Made by a program: the position numbers and the translations under genes. Below, one piece after another: positions 9,516-17,771 of a stretch of 43,297 bases of DNA. Location: NCBI GenBank assembly GCA_005882995.1, contig VBCY01000111.1, positions 1 through 43,297 on the forward strand, given 5' to 3'. The notes below the pieces were generated by a model. That model searched no databases and was not told the origin of the DNA. It saw nothing but the letters and a program-made list of their open reading frames with translations. Numbering within the stretch: position 1 is the first letter of the stretch; the number at the start of each line of letters is the position of its first letter. The stretch comes from Betaproteobacteria bacterium. GTDB taxonomy: Bacteria; Pseudomonadota; Gammaproteobacteria; Burkholderiales; Casimicrobiaceae.

Positions 9516-10205
9516 ATGAACAGCCATTCGCTTACAGGGTTGCCGCTCACCAAGATGGACGTCGAACGTGCGCGCTTCAACATGATCGAGCAGCAGATCC
9601 GCACGTGGGACGTCCTTGACCAGGACGTGCTCGATCGACTGTTCGCCGTCAAGCGCGAAGAATTCGTGCCACGAGCCTACCGCGAGATCGCTTTCGCCGA
9701 CCTGGAGATTCCTCTGGGTGACGGCGAGCGCATGTGGACGCCAAAAATGGAGGCTCGCGTACTGCAGTCGCTTCAATTGCGCGCGCATGAGTCGGTGCTC
9801 GAGATCGGTACCGGCAGCGGCTACATGACGGCTTTGCTTGCCTCGTGCGCTGGCCATGTCACGAGCGTCGAGATCAATCCACGCCTGTCCGCCGACGCCA
9901 TGGCCAGGCTCAAGCGTCACAGCGCGACGAAGGTGATTCTGGAAATCGGAGATGGCGCCCGCGGCTTTGGCACCGAGCGCTACGATGCCATCGTATTGAC
10001 GGGGTCCACGCCCGTATTACCCGATTCCTGGCTGGAGCAAATCAAGCCTGGCGGCCGCCTGTTCGCGGTGGTCGGCGATGCTCCCGCGATGAAGGCACGC
10101 CTCGTGCGCTGGACAGCGCCCGGTGCCGTTGCCAGCGAGGACTTGTTCGAAACTGTAATCGCCCCGCTCAAGAACGCCGTGCAGCCACGGCGCTTCGTGT
10201 TTTGA
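9516..10205 (+). CDS. Protein-L-isoaspartate O-methyltransferase-like protein (Pcm family)
   Basis: This is a SAM-dependent methyltransferase of the Pcm (COG2518) type, 229 residues from ATG 9516; an ATG at 9555 (MDVERARFNMIEQQIR) is an equally good start and fits family length better. The SAM-binding motif LEIGTGSGYMTALLA is near residue 100 and the acidic motif VEINPRL near 125. In true Pcm enzymes the region before motif I has a TISQP-like element binding the isoaspartate; here it is MWTPKMEARVLQSL, so the canonical substrate element is not recognisable. This subfamily is commonly found just before tolC in betaproteobacteria, as here. Repair of isoaspartate is therefore uncertain; I would call it a Pcm-like methyltransferase. 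Confidence 0.85.
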   Translation: MNSHSLTGLPLTKMDVERARFNMIEQQIRTWDVLDQDVLDRLFAVKREEFVPRAYREIAFADLEIPLGDGERMWTPKMEARVLQSLQLRAHESVLEIGTGSGYMTALLASCAGHVTSVEINPRLSADAMARLKRHSATKVILEIGDGARGFGTERYDAIVLTGSTPVLPDSWLEQIKPGGRLFAVVGDAPAMKARLVRWTAPGAVASEDLFETVIAPLKNAVQPRRFVF

Positions 10206-10268
10206 ACCGGCGGCCGGTAAGCGGCATAGCGCTGCTTGAGTCCGGCCCGCACAAGGGACTCTAGGGCA

Positions 10269-11615
10269 ATGCGGAAACGCTCGCTGGCGCTCGCCGTGGG
10301 TTTGCTTTGCTGTGGCGCACTGCACGGTGCCGATGCAGAAGACCTGATACAGATCTATCGCGACGCGCTGGCGAATGATCCGATCTACGCCTCGGCTCGC
10401 GCCAATTGGGCGGCGACTCAGGAAGTGCTTCCGCAGGCGCGCGCCGGTCTGCTGCCGCTGGTGAGCCTTCTCGGCATCGCGAACCAGCAGGATTTTCACG
10501 AGAATCTGCATTCCGATCCCACCACGCCATTCGTACAGCGGTTTCCGACCTACAGCTATACCGTCTCGGCGAGCCAGCCGCTGTACCGCGCGCAGAACTG
10601 GATTTCCTACGACCAGGCGAAACAGCAGGTCAGTCAGGCGGACTACGTCCTAGCCTCCGCACAGCAAGATCTCATCCTTCGCGTCGCCCAGGCCTACTTC
10701 GACGTCCTGCTCGCGCGCTTCAACATCGAGGTGCTGCAGAGCCAGAAGGCGGCGGTGAGCGAGAACCTGGCACAGGCCAAGCGCAATTTCGAGGTTGGCA
10801 CGGCGACGATCACCGACACCAACGATGCGCAAGCCAAATACGACCAGATTGTCGCGCAGGAAATTTCGGCACAGAACGACCTCGATAACAAGATCGCCAC
10901 ATTGCGTGCGATCATCGGCCGTACGCCGAATGAGCTCAAGCGCCTTTCGGGACCGTATCAGCCCGATCTACCGACTCCGAGCGCGCTCGAGGCCTGGGTC
11001 GAGCGTTCGATACGCGAGAACTATCAGGTCCGCATCGCGCAGTCGAATTTCGACATCGCGGCGCTGGAGGTCGGCCGGCAGCGTGCGGGACACTATCCGA
11101 CGCTCGACCTCGTGGCGAGCTTTCAGCAGGGTTACGCCGGCGCGGCGGCGTCCACCAACATCGCCGCCAATTTCGCGAGCGACACGCGCATCGGTCTCAT
11201 CGGCGTGCAGCTCAACGTGCCCATTTACCAAGGTGGCCTCGTCAACTCGCGGGTCACGCAGGCGGTCGCCAATCAGGACGTGGCGCGCCAGAACCTGGAA
11301 GGAGCGCGCCGCACCGCACAGTTGCAGGCGCAAACATCCTTTACCGGAGTGACCAGCGGCGTGGCACAAATCAAGGCTTTCGAGCAGGCGTTGAAGTCTG
11401 CCCAGGTCTCGTACGACTCCAACAAGCTCGGTCTCGAGGTCGGCGTGCGCACCAATCTCGACGTGCTCAACCAGCAGCAGCAGGTTTTCCAGACCCGGTT
11501 CAACCTGGCGCAGTCGTACTACAATTTCATCATCAGCGCGCTCAGGCTCAAGCAGGCGGTCGGTGCGCTCACCGACACCGATGTCGAACGCGTCAATCGC
11601 GACCTGAGCGGCTGA
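10269..11615 (+). CDS. tolC: TolC-family outer-membrane efflux channel
   Basis: This is the outer-membrane channel of the efflux system, 448 residues. The start ATG at 10269 gives a clear signal peptide (MRKRSLALAVGLLCCGALHGADA, probable cleavage near 22-25); the frame is open upstream without a signal-like sequence. Two homologous TolC repeats are visible: DLIQIYRDALANDPIYASAR near the N-terminus, YFDVLLARFNIEVLQSQKAAVSENL near 145-170, and the second repeat QVRIAQSNFDIAALEVGRQRAGHYPTLDL near 265 with GLEVGVRTNLDVLNQQQQVFQ near 395. Helices are Gln/Ala-rich as expected for the periplasmic tunnel. Its last 23 bases overlap the 3' end of the convergent waaA. Confidence 0.93.
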   Translation: MRKRSLALAVGLLCCGALHGADAEDLIQIYRDALANDPIYASARANWAATQEVLPQARAGLLPLVSLLGIANQQDFHENLHSDPTTPFVQRFPTYSYTVSASQPLYRAQNWISYDQAKQQVSQADYVLASAQQDLILRVAQAYFDVLLARFNIEVLQSQKAAVSENLAQAKRNFEVGTATITDTNDAQAKYDQIVAQEISAQNDLDNKIATLRAIIGRTPNELKRLSGPYQPDLPTPSALEAWVERSIRENYQVRIAQSNFDIAALEVGRQRAGHYPTLDLVASFQQGYAGAAASTNIAANFASDTRIGLIGVQLNVPIYQGGLVNSRVTQAVANQDVARQNLEGARRTAQLQAQTSFTGVTSGVAQIKAFEQALKSAQVSYDSNKLGLEVGVRTNLDVLNQQQQVFQTRFNLAQSYYNFIISALRLKQAVGALTDTDVERVNRDLSG

Positions 11616-12930
11616 TGAGCTGCGGCGCGAGCCAGCTCCAGAGACGCTGCGTCGCACCGCGGTGGGCGTCATGGAATGCGTGCGCCGCGCCCGCCATTTT
11701 CTTTCGCGCGGACGAATCGACCAGCAGGTACGCGACTTTCGCAAGCAGCGCGTCGGCATTCTCGACCCGGATCGCCGCCCCAGCTGCGAGCGCGTTGTCC
11801 GTCGCTTCGGCGAAGTTGAAGCTGTACTGGCCGATGAGCACTGGCGTCCCCACCGAAAGGGGCTCGATCAGCGTGTGCGCCCCGAAGGGCAGCAGGCTGC
11901 CTCCGACGAATGCGATATCGGCAGCGGCGTAATAGGCGAGCATTTCTCCCATGGAGTCGCCGAGCACGATGCTGATGTCCGGCGGCACCGGCGCTCCGGC
12001 GCTGCGCCGAACAAAAGGAAGCCCGCGGTGGCGAAGAATGTCCGCCACCGCGTCGAAGCGCTGCGGATGCCGCGGCACGATTAAGGTCAATGTCGTTGCC
12101 GGCAACTGCGCGCGGGACATCGCGTCCAGAATCAACTCTTCCTCGCCATCGCGGGTGCTGGCCGCGATCCAGGTGGGACGTCTGACGCCGAAGCGCTGTT
12201 TGAATTCGATGCCGAGAGCGCGCGCTTGCGTTGGAACGCTGAGATCGAACTTCAGGTTTCCGGTAACGATCGGCGCCGGCGCGCCCAGACGGGCGAGCCG
12301 CGCCGCATCGTCCTCGGTTTGCGCGGCGACGCCAGAGAGCCTGCGCAGCATCGGCCCGGTCAAGGAAGCGACGCGCGCATAACCCCGTGCCGAGCGCTCG
12401 GAGAGCCGTGCGTTGATCAGGAAAAGCGGAATGCTCGTCGAATGCGCGGCCGCGATCAGGTTGGGCCACAATTCGGTCTCGACAAGGAATCCGGCGTCGG
12501 GACGAAAGTGATCGAGAAAAGCGTTAACGGCGAACGGGACATCGTAGGGAAGCCATACCTGCGTGACCGTGTTGCCAAAGAGCATTTGACCCGCGTCGCG
12601 GCCGGCGGCCGTCATGTGGCTCACCAATATCGAGGCATCGGGATATGCCGCCTTGAGCCGCTGCACCAGAGGCTGCGCTGCCCGGGTCTCGCCCACTGAA
12701 ACCGCATGAACCCAGAACAGCGGGGTGCTAAGCGCAGATCCCCCAAAACGTCCGAAGCGCTCACCGATGGACTGGCGATAGCCTGGCTCGCGCCGGCCCC
12801 GCCACCACAATTTGATCGGAAGGAAGGGAAGTGCGCAGCAGGCAAGCGCGGTGTACAGAGCCCGCGCGGGTTCTGCCCAAAGTGAATCGCGAACCGACTC
12901 GCGAACCTCTTTTTTTCCGGCGATGCCCAT
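11593..12930 (-). CDS. waaA: WaaA, Kdo transferase (3-deoxy-D-manno-octulosonic acid transferase)
   Basis: WaaA adds Kdo from CMP-Kdo to lipid IVA at the inner face of the cytoplasmic membrane, an essential step of lipopolysaccharide synthesis. The 445 residues match the GT30 family. A hydrophobic N-terminal anchor is at about 23-42. The acceptor-side segment GYRQSIGERFGRFGG (near 50-65) holds the conserved catalytic Glu region, LFWVHAVSVGETRAAQPLV is near 72-92, and HTLIEPLSVGTPVLIGQYSFNF (near 345-365) is the CMP-Kdo binding part. The ATG at 12930 directly follows the waaC stop (TGAATG), so waaC-waaA are coupled. It has several residues (MGIAGKKEV) before the usual start of the family. Confidence 0.95.
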   Translation of the reverse strand: MGIAGKKEVRESVRDSLWAEPARALYTALACCALPFLPIKLWWRGRREPGYRQSIGERFGRFGGSALSTPLFWVHAVSVGETRAAQPLVQRLKAAYPDASILVSHMTAAGRDAGQMLFGNTVTQVWLPYDVPFAVNAFLDHFRPDAGFLVETELWPNLIAAAHSTSIPLFLINARLSERSARGYARVASLTGPMLRRLSGVAAQTEDDAARLARLGAPAPIVTGNLKFDLSVPTQARALGIEFKQRFGVRRPTWIAASTRDGEEELILDAMSRAQLPATTLTLIVPRHPQRFDAVADILRHRGLPFVRRSAGAPVPPDISIVLGDSMGEMLAYYAAADIAFVGGSLLPFGAHTLIEPLSVGTPVLIGQYSFNFAEATDNALAAGAAIRVENADALLAKVAYLLVDSSARKKMAGAAHAFHDAHRGATQRLWSWLAPQLISRSGRD

Positions 12931-13890
12931 TCAACGGTGGCGTAGAATTTCGCCTGCTGCTGCGATGACCTCTGCTGCAGCAGGCGCTTTGCCGATTCCA
13001 CCTAGATCGCGAGCGAGCGCGCTGGCGCGCTCGACGCCCGCAAGCCGTGGATCTGTCGCGACGAATACGGCGACGGTGGGAGCGCCGATCGCTGCAGCCA
13101 GATGCACCAGCCCGGTATCAACGCCGCACACGAGTTGAGCGCGGGCGAGAAGTGCGACGAGCTCCGGCAAAGTGCGGCGCTCCGGCACTTGCGCGGCCGC
13201 GATGCCGGCGGCGAGCCGCGCGCTGCGCGCGTGTTCCGGTGGCTCTCCCCAAGGCAGCAACACCGTGAGGCCTTCATGTGCAAAATGCGCGATCAGCTCA
13301 CGCCAGTGCGCTTCCGGCCAGAGTTTGTCGGCGCGGCTGGTCGAATGCAAAAAGACAACGTAAGGAGCGTCGGGGAGCTGCGCTGAGACGGGTGACGACA
13401 GGCCGAAATGCGCGCGCCCGACTGGCGTGTAGCCGAACGCAGCACCGGCCAGGGTTCGGCAGCGATCGATCAGGTGTTGATCCGGATGGACGCGATAGGT
13501 GTGGCGATACGCCAGCGTCGCGGCCGGTTCTCGGATACTTGCCCGATCGGGTCCGTGCGCGGGTCCACGCGCTAGCCACGCGATCAGCGCGCCCTTGACC
13601 TGCTCCTGGAAATCGATCACCGCATCGTAGGATTGAAGCCTGAGCTCGCGACGAAAGGCGACTATCTCGCGCCAGGTTGCGCGACGCAGGGGACGATGTC
13701 GCCAGCGCCGCAGCGCGATCGGTATCACGCGCCGCACGCGGCGATTGAGCTCGATCAGCGCAGTGAAGGATTCCTCTGCAACCCAGTCGATTACGATGCC
13801 GGGCCGGTGCTGCGCCAAGTCGTGGACAACAGGCATCGCGTGCACGATGTCACCGAGGGAGGACGGACGGATGATCAGTGCGCTTCGCAT
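12931..13890 (-). CDS. waaC: WaaC, LPS heptosyltransferase I
   Basis: WaaC transfers L-glycero-D-manno-heptose from ADP-heptose to Kdo, the first heptose of the inner core. It is a GT9 enzyme of 319 residues. The N-terminus has RPSSLGDIVHAMPVVHDL, typical of heptosyltransferases and specific enough to favour WaaC over WaaF; WVAEESFTALIELN follows. The C-terminal nucleotide-sugar domain has VVFLHSTSRADKLWPEAHW near 178 and VCGVDTGLVHLAAAIGAPTVAVF near 260. It is translationally adjacent to waaA and divergent from the WaaE-like gene, so both arms of the core locus fire from the 155-base gap that carries an inverted repeat. Confidence 0.94.
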   Translation of the reverse strand: MRSALIIRPSSLGDIVHAMPVVHDLAQHRPGIVIDWVAEESFTALIELNRRVRRVIPIALRRWRHRPLRRATWREIVAFRRELRLQSYDAVIDFQEQVKGALIAWLARGPAHGPDRASIREPAATLAYRHTYRVHPDQHLIDRCRTLAGAAFGYTPVGRAHFGLSSPVSAQLPDAPYVVFLHSTSRADKLWPEAHWRELIAHFAHEGLTVLLPWGEPPEHARSARLAAGIAAAQVPERRTLPELVALLARAQLVCGVDTGLVHLAAAIGAPTVAVFVATDPRLAGVERASALARDLGGIGKAPAAAEVIAAAGEILRHR

Positions 13891-13910
13891 CGATCAGCTT
13901 TTACACGGGG

Positions 13911-13980
13911 GTGCAAACTATCCTGCAGAGCGGACGGCGATGCGTGTGTGCCTCCCGGTGGATTGCGAATAGGTTTGCAC
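13911..13980. promoter_or_regulatory. Inverted repeat between waaC and the WaaE-like gene
   Basis: GTGCAAACTAT (13911-13921) and ATAGGTTTGCAC (13969-13980) are inverted copies; eight bases (GTGCAAAC/GTTTGCAC) match exactly and the rest match with one extra base. They lie in the only gap between the two divergent operons, with centres about 58 bases apart. This could be a pair of operator half-sites or mirrored promoter elements; a TAGAAT box lies just after the second copy (13982-13987) but no good -35 is at the right distance. Confidence 0.35.
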
Positions 13981-14045
13981 GTAGAATTGGCCGCGCCTTC
14001 CTGCCGCGCCGTGCCGGGCGCAAATGACCGCCCGCTACTCTCGCG

Positions 14046-14819
14046 ATGTCCGATCCGCTTTCCCCGCTTGCCTTGACCGTCGTGGTGATCACCCGCGATG
14101 CCGGCGCCGAAATCGCCGCCTGCCTCGATTCGGCCGCTTTTGCAGCGGAATTGATTGTGGTCGATTCCGGCAGCCGCGATGATACCGTAGAAATCGCCCG
14201 CCACTCCGGGGCGCGCGTGATTGAGCAAGCGTGGCTGGGCTTCGGCGCGCAGAAAAACTTCGCCGTGGCGCAAGCCCGCCACGACTGGATCCTTAGTCTC
14301 GATGCCGACGAGCGAGTATCACGTGACCTTGCAGCCTCGATAGGCGCTGCGCTGGCCAAGCCGCGCCACACCGCTTATGCAATGGCACGGTGCAACCGTT
14401 TTCTCGGACGATGGCTGCGCCACGGCGAAGGCTATCCCGACTGGAACGTGCGGCTCTTTCACCGGGCACACGCACGATGGAGTGACGACGTGGTTCACGA
14501 GCATGTCATTGCCGAAGGATCCGTTGGAAAGCTTGGCGGCGATCTGCTGCATGCGTCGGCAGAATCGCTGGAAGCCTATCTCACCAAGCAGAATCGATAC
14601 ACGACTCTGCAGGCCGAGGCGCTGTACGCACGAGGCGAGCGGTTTTCGGCGCTGCGCTTTGTCTTCTCTCCTGTGCTTCGGTTCCTGAGATTCTATGTTC
14701 TGCGCGCTGGTTTTCTCGACGGGACCGCGGGCCTCGCGCACATTGTCATCGGCTGCTTCAACAGTTTCTGCAAATATGCGAAGCTGCGCGCTCTCGAGCA
14801 GGCGCAACGCGCACGATGA
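14046..14819 (+). CDS. WaaE-like glycosyltransferase family 2 (LPS core glucosyltransferase)
   Basis: This is a cytoplasmic GT-A glycosyltransferase, 257 residues, resembling the WaaE/KdtX beta-1,4-glucosyltransferases that add glucose to the first core heptose. Visible motifs are VVVITRDAGAEIAACLDS (start of the nucleotide-binding fold), LIVVDSGSRDDTVEIA near 35-50, and ILSLDADERVS near 80-90, where DAD is the metal-binding DxD-type motif. RLFHRAHARWSDDVVHEHV near 138-156 is typical of the WaaE group. Position next to waaC-waaA supports a core-assembly role. Its stop overlaps the start of the epimerase gene (ATGA). The exact donor and linkage are inferred from family only. Confidence 0.82.
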   Translation: MSDPLSPLALTVVVITRDAGAEIAACLDSAAFAAELIVVDSGSRDDTVEIARHSGARVIEQAWLGFGAQKNFAVAQARHDWILSLDADERVSRDLAASIGAALAKPRHTAYAMARCNRFLGRWLRHGEGYPDWNVRLFHRAHARWSDDVVHEHVIAEGSVGKLGGDLLHASAESLEAYLTKQNRYTTLQAEALYARGERFSALRFVFSPVLRFLRFYVLRAGFLDGTAGLAHIVIGCFNSFCKYAKLRALEQAQRAR

Positions 14820-15790
14820 AAATTCTAGTCACCGGCGGCGCCGGCTTCATCGGCATGCACCTCGCGCTTCGCCTGCACAACGACGGCGTCGAAGTCGCCG
14901 CGGTCGACAGCTTCGATCCGTACTACGACGTCGCTCTCAAGCGAAAGAGAGCGGGCAGGCTGGAAGCTGCGGGGATCCCATGGGCAACGCTCGATCTCGC
15001 CGATGCTTCGTCTACCGCGCGGCTATTCGGCGAGGGCGGTTATACCCACGTTGCACACCTCGCCGCCCAACCCGGAGTTCGCTATTCGCTCTCAAACCCC
15101 GCCGCTTATCTGAGGAACAACGTCGATGCCTTCGGCACCGTTCTCGAGGGTTGCCGTCACAACAATGTCACGCACCTCGTGTACGCATCGAGCTCGAGCG
15201 TCTACGGCGCCAATCACCTCCTTCCATTCTCCGAGGATCAGAACGTCGATCATCCGGTGAGTGTTTATGCGGCGACCAAGCGAGCAGACGAACTGCTGGC
15301 GCACAGCTACAGTCATCTTTACCGGCTGCCCGCGACGGGGCTGCGCTTCTTCACGGTTTATGGACCGTGGGGCCGGCCCGACATGGCGCCGACGCTCTTC
15401 GCCAAGGCAATTCTCTCCGGAACGCCGATCAAGGTGTTCAACTTCGGGCGCATGCAGCGCGATTTCACTTATGTAGACGACATCGTCGAGGGCGTTGTGC
15501 GGGTACTGACACGGCCGCCGTCGCCAGGGGCGACAGATGCGCCACATGCCATCTACAACATCGGCAATCACACCGCAGTGGAGCTCGAGACTTTCATCGA
15601 GGCTCTGGAGCGGTTGCTCGGACGGCGCGCCGTGAAGGAATATCTGCCGATGCAGGCCGGCGATGTTCCGACCACCTTTGCATCGGTCGAGAGGCTCGCC
15701 GCAGCCACCGGCTTCGAGCCGACGACGCCGCTCGAAGAAGGTCTCGCGCGCTTCGTCGACTGGTTCCGGGAGTATTACGGCGCCTCGTGA
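14816..15790 (+). CDS. NAD-dependent epimerase, probable UDP-glucuronate 4-epimerase
   Basis: This is an extended short-chain dehydrogenase/reductase, 324 residues, probably converting UDP-glucuronate to UDP-galacturonate for cell-surface polysaccharide. The NAD motif GGAGFIG is at 7-13, the serine element YASSSSVYG near 122-130 and the catalytic YAATK near 146-150. SFDPYYDVALKRKR near 37-50, AQPGVRYSLSNP near 84-95 and LRFFTVYGPWGRPDMAP near 172-188 are the stretches that set UDP-glucuronate epimerases apart from GalE. It is co-translated with the WaaE-like gene. An alternative is a related UDP-sugar 4-epimerase. A substrate test would be needed to fix specificity. Confidence 0.87.
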   Translation: MKILVTGGAGFIGMHLALRLHNDGVEVAAVDSFDPYYDVALKRKRAGRLEAAGIPWATLDLADASSTARLFGEGGYTHVAHLAAQPGVRYSLSNPAAYLRNNVDAFGTVLEGCRHNNVTHLVYASSSSVYGANHLLPFSEDQNVDHPVSVYAATKRADELLAHSYSHLYRLPATGLRFFTVYGPWGRPDMAPTLFAKAILSGTPIKVFNFGRMQRDFTYVDDIVEGVVRVLTRPPSPGATDAPHAIYNIGNHTAVELETFIEALERLLGRRAVKEYLPMQAGDVPTTFASVERLAAATGFEPTTPLEEGLARFVDWFREYYGAS

Positions 15791-15871
15791 TAAAATCCGC
15801 GCCCCGCGGCAGTTGAGCGATACGGGCGGCGTTCATTCGCTGTTTCGCCACTTGCACCACTCGGAGCAAGC

Positions 15872-16933
15872 ATGATTCTGGTGACCGGCGGCGCAGGGTT
15901 CATCGGCGCCAATTTCGTTCTGGACTGGCTTGGAGAGAGCGACGAACCCATTGTCAATCTCGACAAGCTCACCTACGCGGGCAACCTCGCAAACTTGGGC
16001 CAACTCAAGGGCGATGCTCGGCATATTTTTGTGCACGGCGACATCGGCGATCGAGCGCTGGTCGAGAAGGCTCTCGCCACTCACCGGCCGCGTGCGATCG
16101 TCAACTTCGCGGCGGAGAGCCACGTCGACCGTTCCATCCACGGTCCGGCACCGTTTATCGAAACCAATGTGGTTGGAACCTTCTCGCTGCTCGAGCAGAC
16201 ACGTTCCTTTTACACCGCGCTCGCCCCTTCGGAACAAGCTTCATTTCGCTTCGTGCACGTTTCTACCGACGAGGTCTATGGCTCCCTTGGTCCCGACGAC
16301 AGGCCGTTTTCCGAAGCCACCGCGTACGCGCCTAACAGTCCTTATGCAGCGTCCAAAGCGGCGGCGGACCACCTTGCACGCGCCTACGTACATACCTATG
16401 GTCTTCCCGTGCTCACGACCAACTGCTCGAACAATTACGGGCCGCGACAGTTTCCCGAGAAATTGATCCCGCTGATGATCCATAACGCGCTCGCTGGCAA
16501 AGCGCTTCCGGTTTACGGCGACGGCAGCAATGTTCGCGATTGGCTCTATGTCGGCGACCACTGTGCGGCCATACGCACCGTGCTGGAGCGGGGTCGGCCC
16601 GGGGAGACCTACAACATCGGAGGCAAAGCGGAACGGACCAACGTCGATGTGGTGCGCACGCTGTGCCGCATCCTGACTGAGCTCAAGCCCGGTCGCGACT
16701 ATGCCTCGCAAATCACGTTTGTCAGGGACCGGCCCGGTCACGACCGGCGCTACGCGATCGACGCGGGCAAAATCACCCGCGAACTCGCCTGGAAGCCACG
16801 TGAAAGCTTCGAATCGGGGCTCGCGCGCACGGTGCGCTGGTATCTCGAGAACACGACATGGCTCGCCGGAGTCACCAGCGGGGACTATCTCAAGTGGACC
16901 GAGCTCAACTATCCGGTCGAGGCCACGTCGTGA
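15872..16933 (+). CDS. rfbB: RmlB, dTDP-glucose 4,6-dehydratase
   Basis: RmlB makes dTDP-4-keto-6-deoxyglucose from dTDP-glucose, step two of dTDP-L-rhamnose synthesis, in the cytosol. The 353 residues are full length. Evidence: NAD motif [10 protein letters not shown] at 5-14, [14 protein letters not shown] near 29-42, [15 protein letters not shown] near 79-93, [12 protein letters not shown] near 128-139 (Thr-Asp-Glu catalytic set), [11 protein letters not shown] near 156-166 (Tyr/Lys) and [16 protein letters not shown] near 189-204. GGAG lies about seven bases before the ATG. It heads a tight rmlBACD operon; an upstream TAAAAT (15791-15796) could be a -10 box but lacks a clear -35. Its TGA overlaps the rmlA GTG. 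Confidence 0.96.
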   Translation: MILVTGGAGFIGANFVLDWLGESDEPIVNLDKLTYAGNLANLGQLKGDARHIFVHGDIGDRALVEKALATHRPRAIVNFAAESHVDRSIHGPAPFIETNVVGTFSLLEQTRSFYTALAPSEQASFRFVHVSTDEVYGSLGPDDRPFSEATAYAPNSPYAASKAAADHLARAYVHTYGLPVLTTNCSNNYGPRQFPEKLIPLMIHNALAGKALPVYGDGSNVRDWLYVGDHCAAIRTVLERGRPGETYNIGGKAERTNVDVVRTLCRILTELKPGRDYASQITFVRDRPGHDRRYAIDAGKITRELAWKPRESFESGLARTVRWYLENTTWLAGVTSGDYLKWTELNYPVEATS

Positions 16934-17667
16934 GAGTGCGACGCGGCATCATTCTTGCGGGCGGCTCGGGTACCCGCCTGTATCCGGTCACTCATGTGTT
17001 GTCGAAGCAACTGCTGCCGGTGTACGACAAGCCGATGATCTACTACCCCTTGTCGACGCTAATGCTCGCCGGCATCCGCGAGATTCTGGTGATCTCGACG
17101 CCGACCGATACGCCGCGCTTTGCCGAGCTTCTGGGCGACGGCGCGCGATGGGGGATCCATCTTAGCTATGCGGTGCAGCCGTCGCCTGCGGGCCTGGCAC
17201 AGGCCTTCATCATCGGCCGACGCTTTCTCGAAAACAGCGTTTCGGCGCTGGTGCTCGGCGACAATATTTTCTATGGCCACGATTTCCAGCCGATGCTCGC
17301 ACGAGCGAACGAGCGAACCGAGGGCGCGACGGTGTTCGCCTATCCGGTCGCGGATCCAGAGCGCTACGGTGTCGCCGAATTCGATGGCGATGGGCGAGTC
17401 ATCAGCGTCGAAGAGAAGCCCACGCATCCAAGATCGCGCTACGCGGTCACCGGGCTCTATTTCTATGATCAGCGGGTAGTCGACATCGCAGCGTCGCTCA
17501 AGCCATCGGCGCGCGGCGAGCTTGAGATCACCGACGTCAACAAGGCGTATCTCGAAGGCCGCGAGCTCAACGTCGAGGTCATGGGACGCGGCATGGCATG
17601 GCTCGATACCGGAACGCACGAGTCGCTACTCGAAGCTGCTCAATACAGGAGATCGCGTACCGATTAG
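16930..17667 (+). CDS. rfbA: RmlA, glucose-1-phosphate thymidylyltransferase, frameshifted and C-terminally truncated
   Basis: RmlA makes dTDP-glucose from dTTP and glucose-1-phosphate, the first step to dTDP-rhamnose. I start at GTG 16930, which overlaps the rmlB stop as GTGA. The catalytic part is intact: [11 protein letters not shown] near residue 8, [17 protein letters not shown] near 23, [11 protein letters not shown] near 107, the EEKP motif near 157, and [13 protein letters not shown] near 222. The reading then goes out of frame after EAAQY and ends after about 245 residues; the family is usually near 290. The missing C-terminal region resumes in another frame at 17643. That region forms helices at the allosteric and dimer interface in characterised enzymes, so activity or stability is probably impaired. 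Confidence 0.85.
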   Translation: MRVRRGIILAGGSGTRLYPVTHVLSKQLLPVYDKPMIYYPLSTLMLAGIREILVISTPTDTPRFAELLGDGARWGIHLSYAVQPSPAGLAQAFIIGRRFLENSVSALVLGDNIFYGHDFQPMLARANERTEGATVFAYPVADPERYGVAEFDGDGRVISVEEKPTHPRSRYAVTGLYFYDQRVVDIAASLKPSARGELEITDVNKAYLEGRELNVEVMGRGMAWLDTGTHESLLEAAQYRRSRTD

Positions 17668-17771
17668 GCTACATCGACGACCTGGCACTGCACCAGCTCG
17701 GTCAGCAGATGGCTCACAACGCCTACGGCCGCTATTTACTGAGCCTCCTGCGCGGACCTGCAGTTCGATGA
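17643..17771 (+). pseudogene. rfbA: Displaced C-terminal remnant of rmlA
   Basis: Reading in the frame of ATA at 17643, 42 codons encode [23 protein letters not shown] and NAYGRYLLSLL, which is plainly the RmlA C-terminus (family form EEIAYR-GYID ... NGYGQYLL). It ends at TGA 17769-17771, overlapping the rmlC ATG as ATGA, exactly the overlap style of the rest of this operon. Between the upstream EAAQY and this IQEIAYR the family normally has about 14-16 residues (the ERQGLK region), which are absent. So this is a short deletion plus a frame change (missing length of 1 modulo 3, about 46-49 bases), not a single-base slip. Confidence 0.85.

Noticed and set aside
12908-12918. Run of T residues near the waaA start as a possible slippage site or terminator for waaC
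   Set aside because: It lies inside waaA coding sequence (Lys-Lys codons on the minus strand) and has no stem before it.
14695-15816. Plus-strand open frame of 373 codons over the epimerase gene
   Set aside because: Arg-rich out-of-frame translation; the epimerase frame carries all NAD and catalytic motifs.
17643-17771. Programmed ribosomal frameshift in rmlA
   Set aside because: Conserved residues are missing at the join, so a frame change alone would not restore the normal protein, and no slippery sequence is visible.
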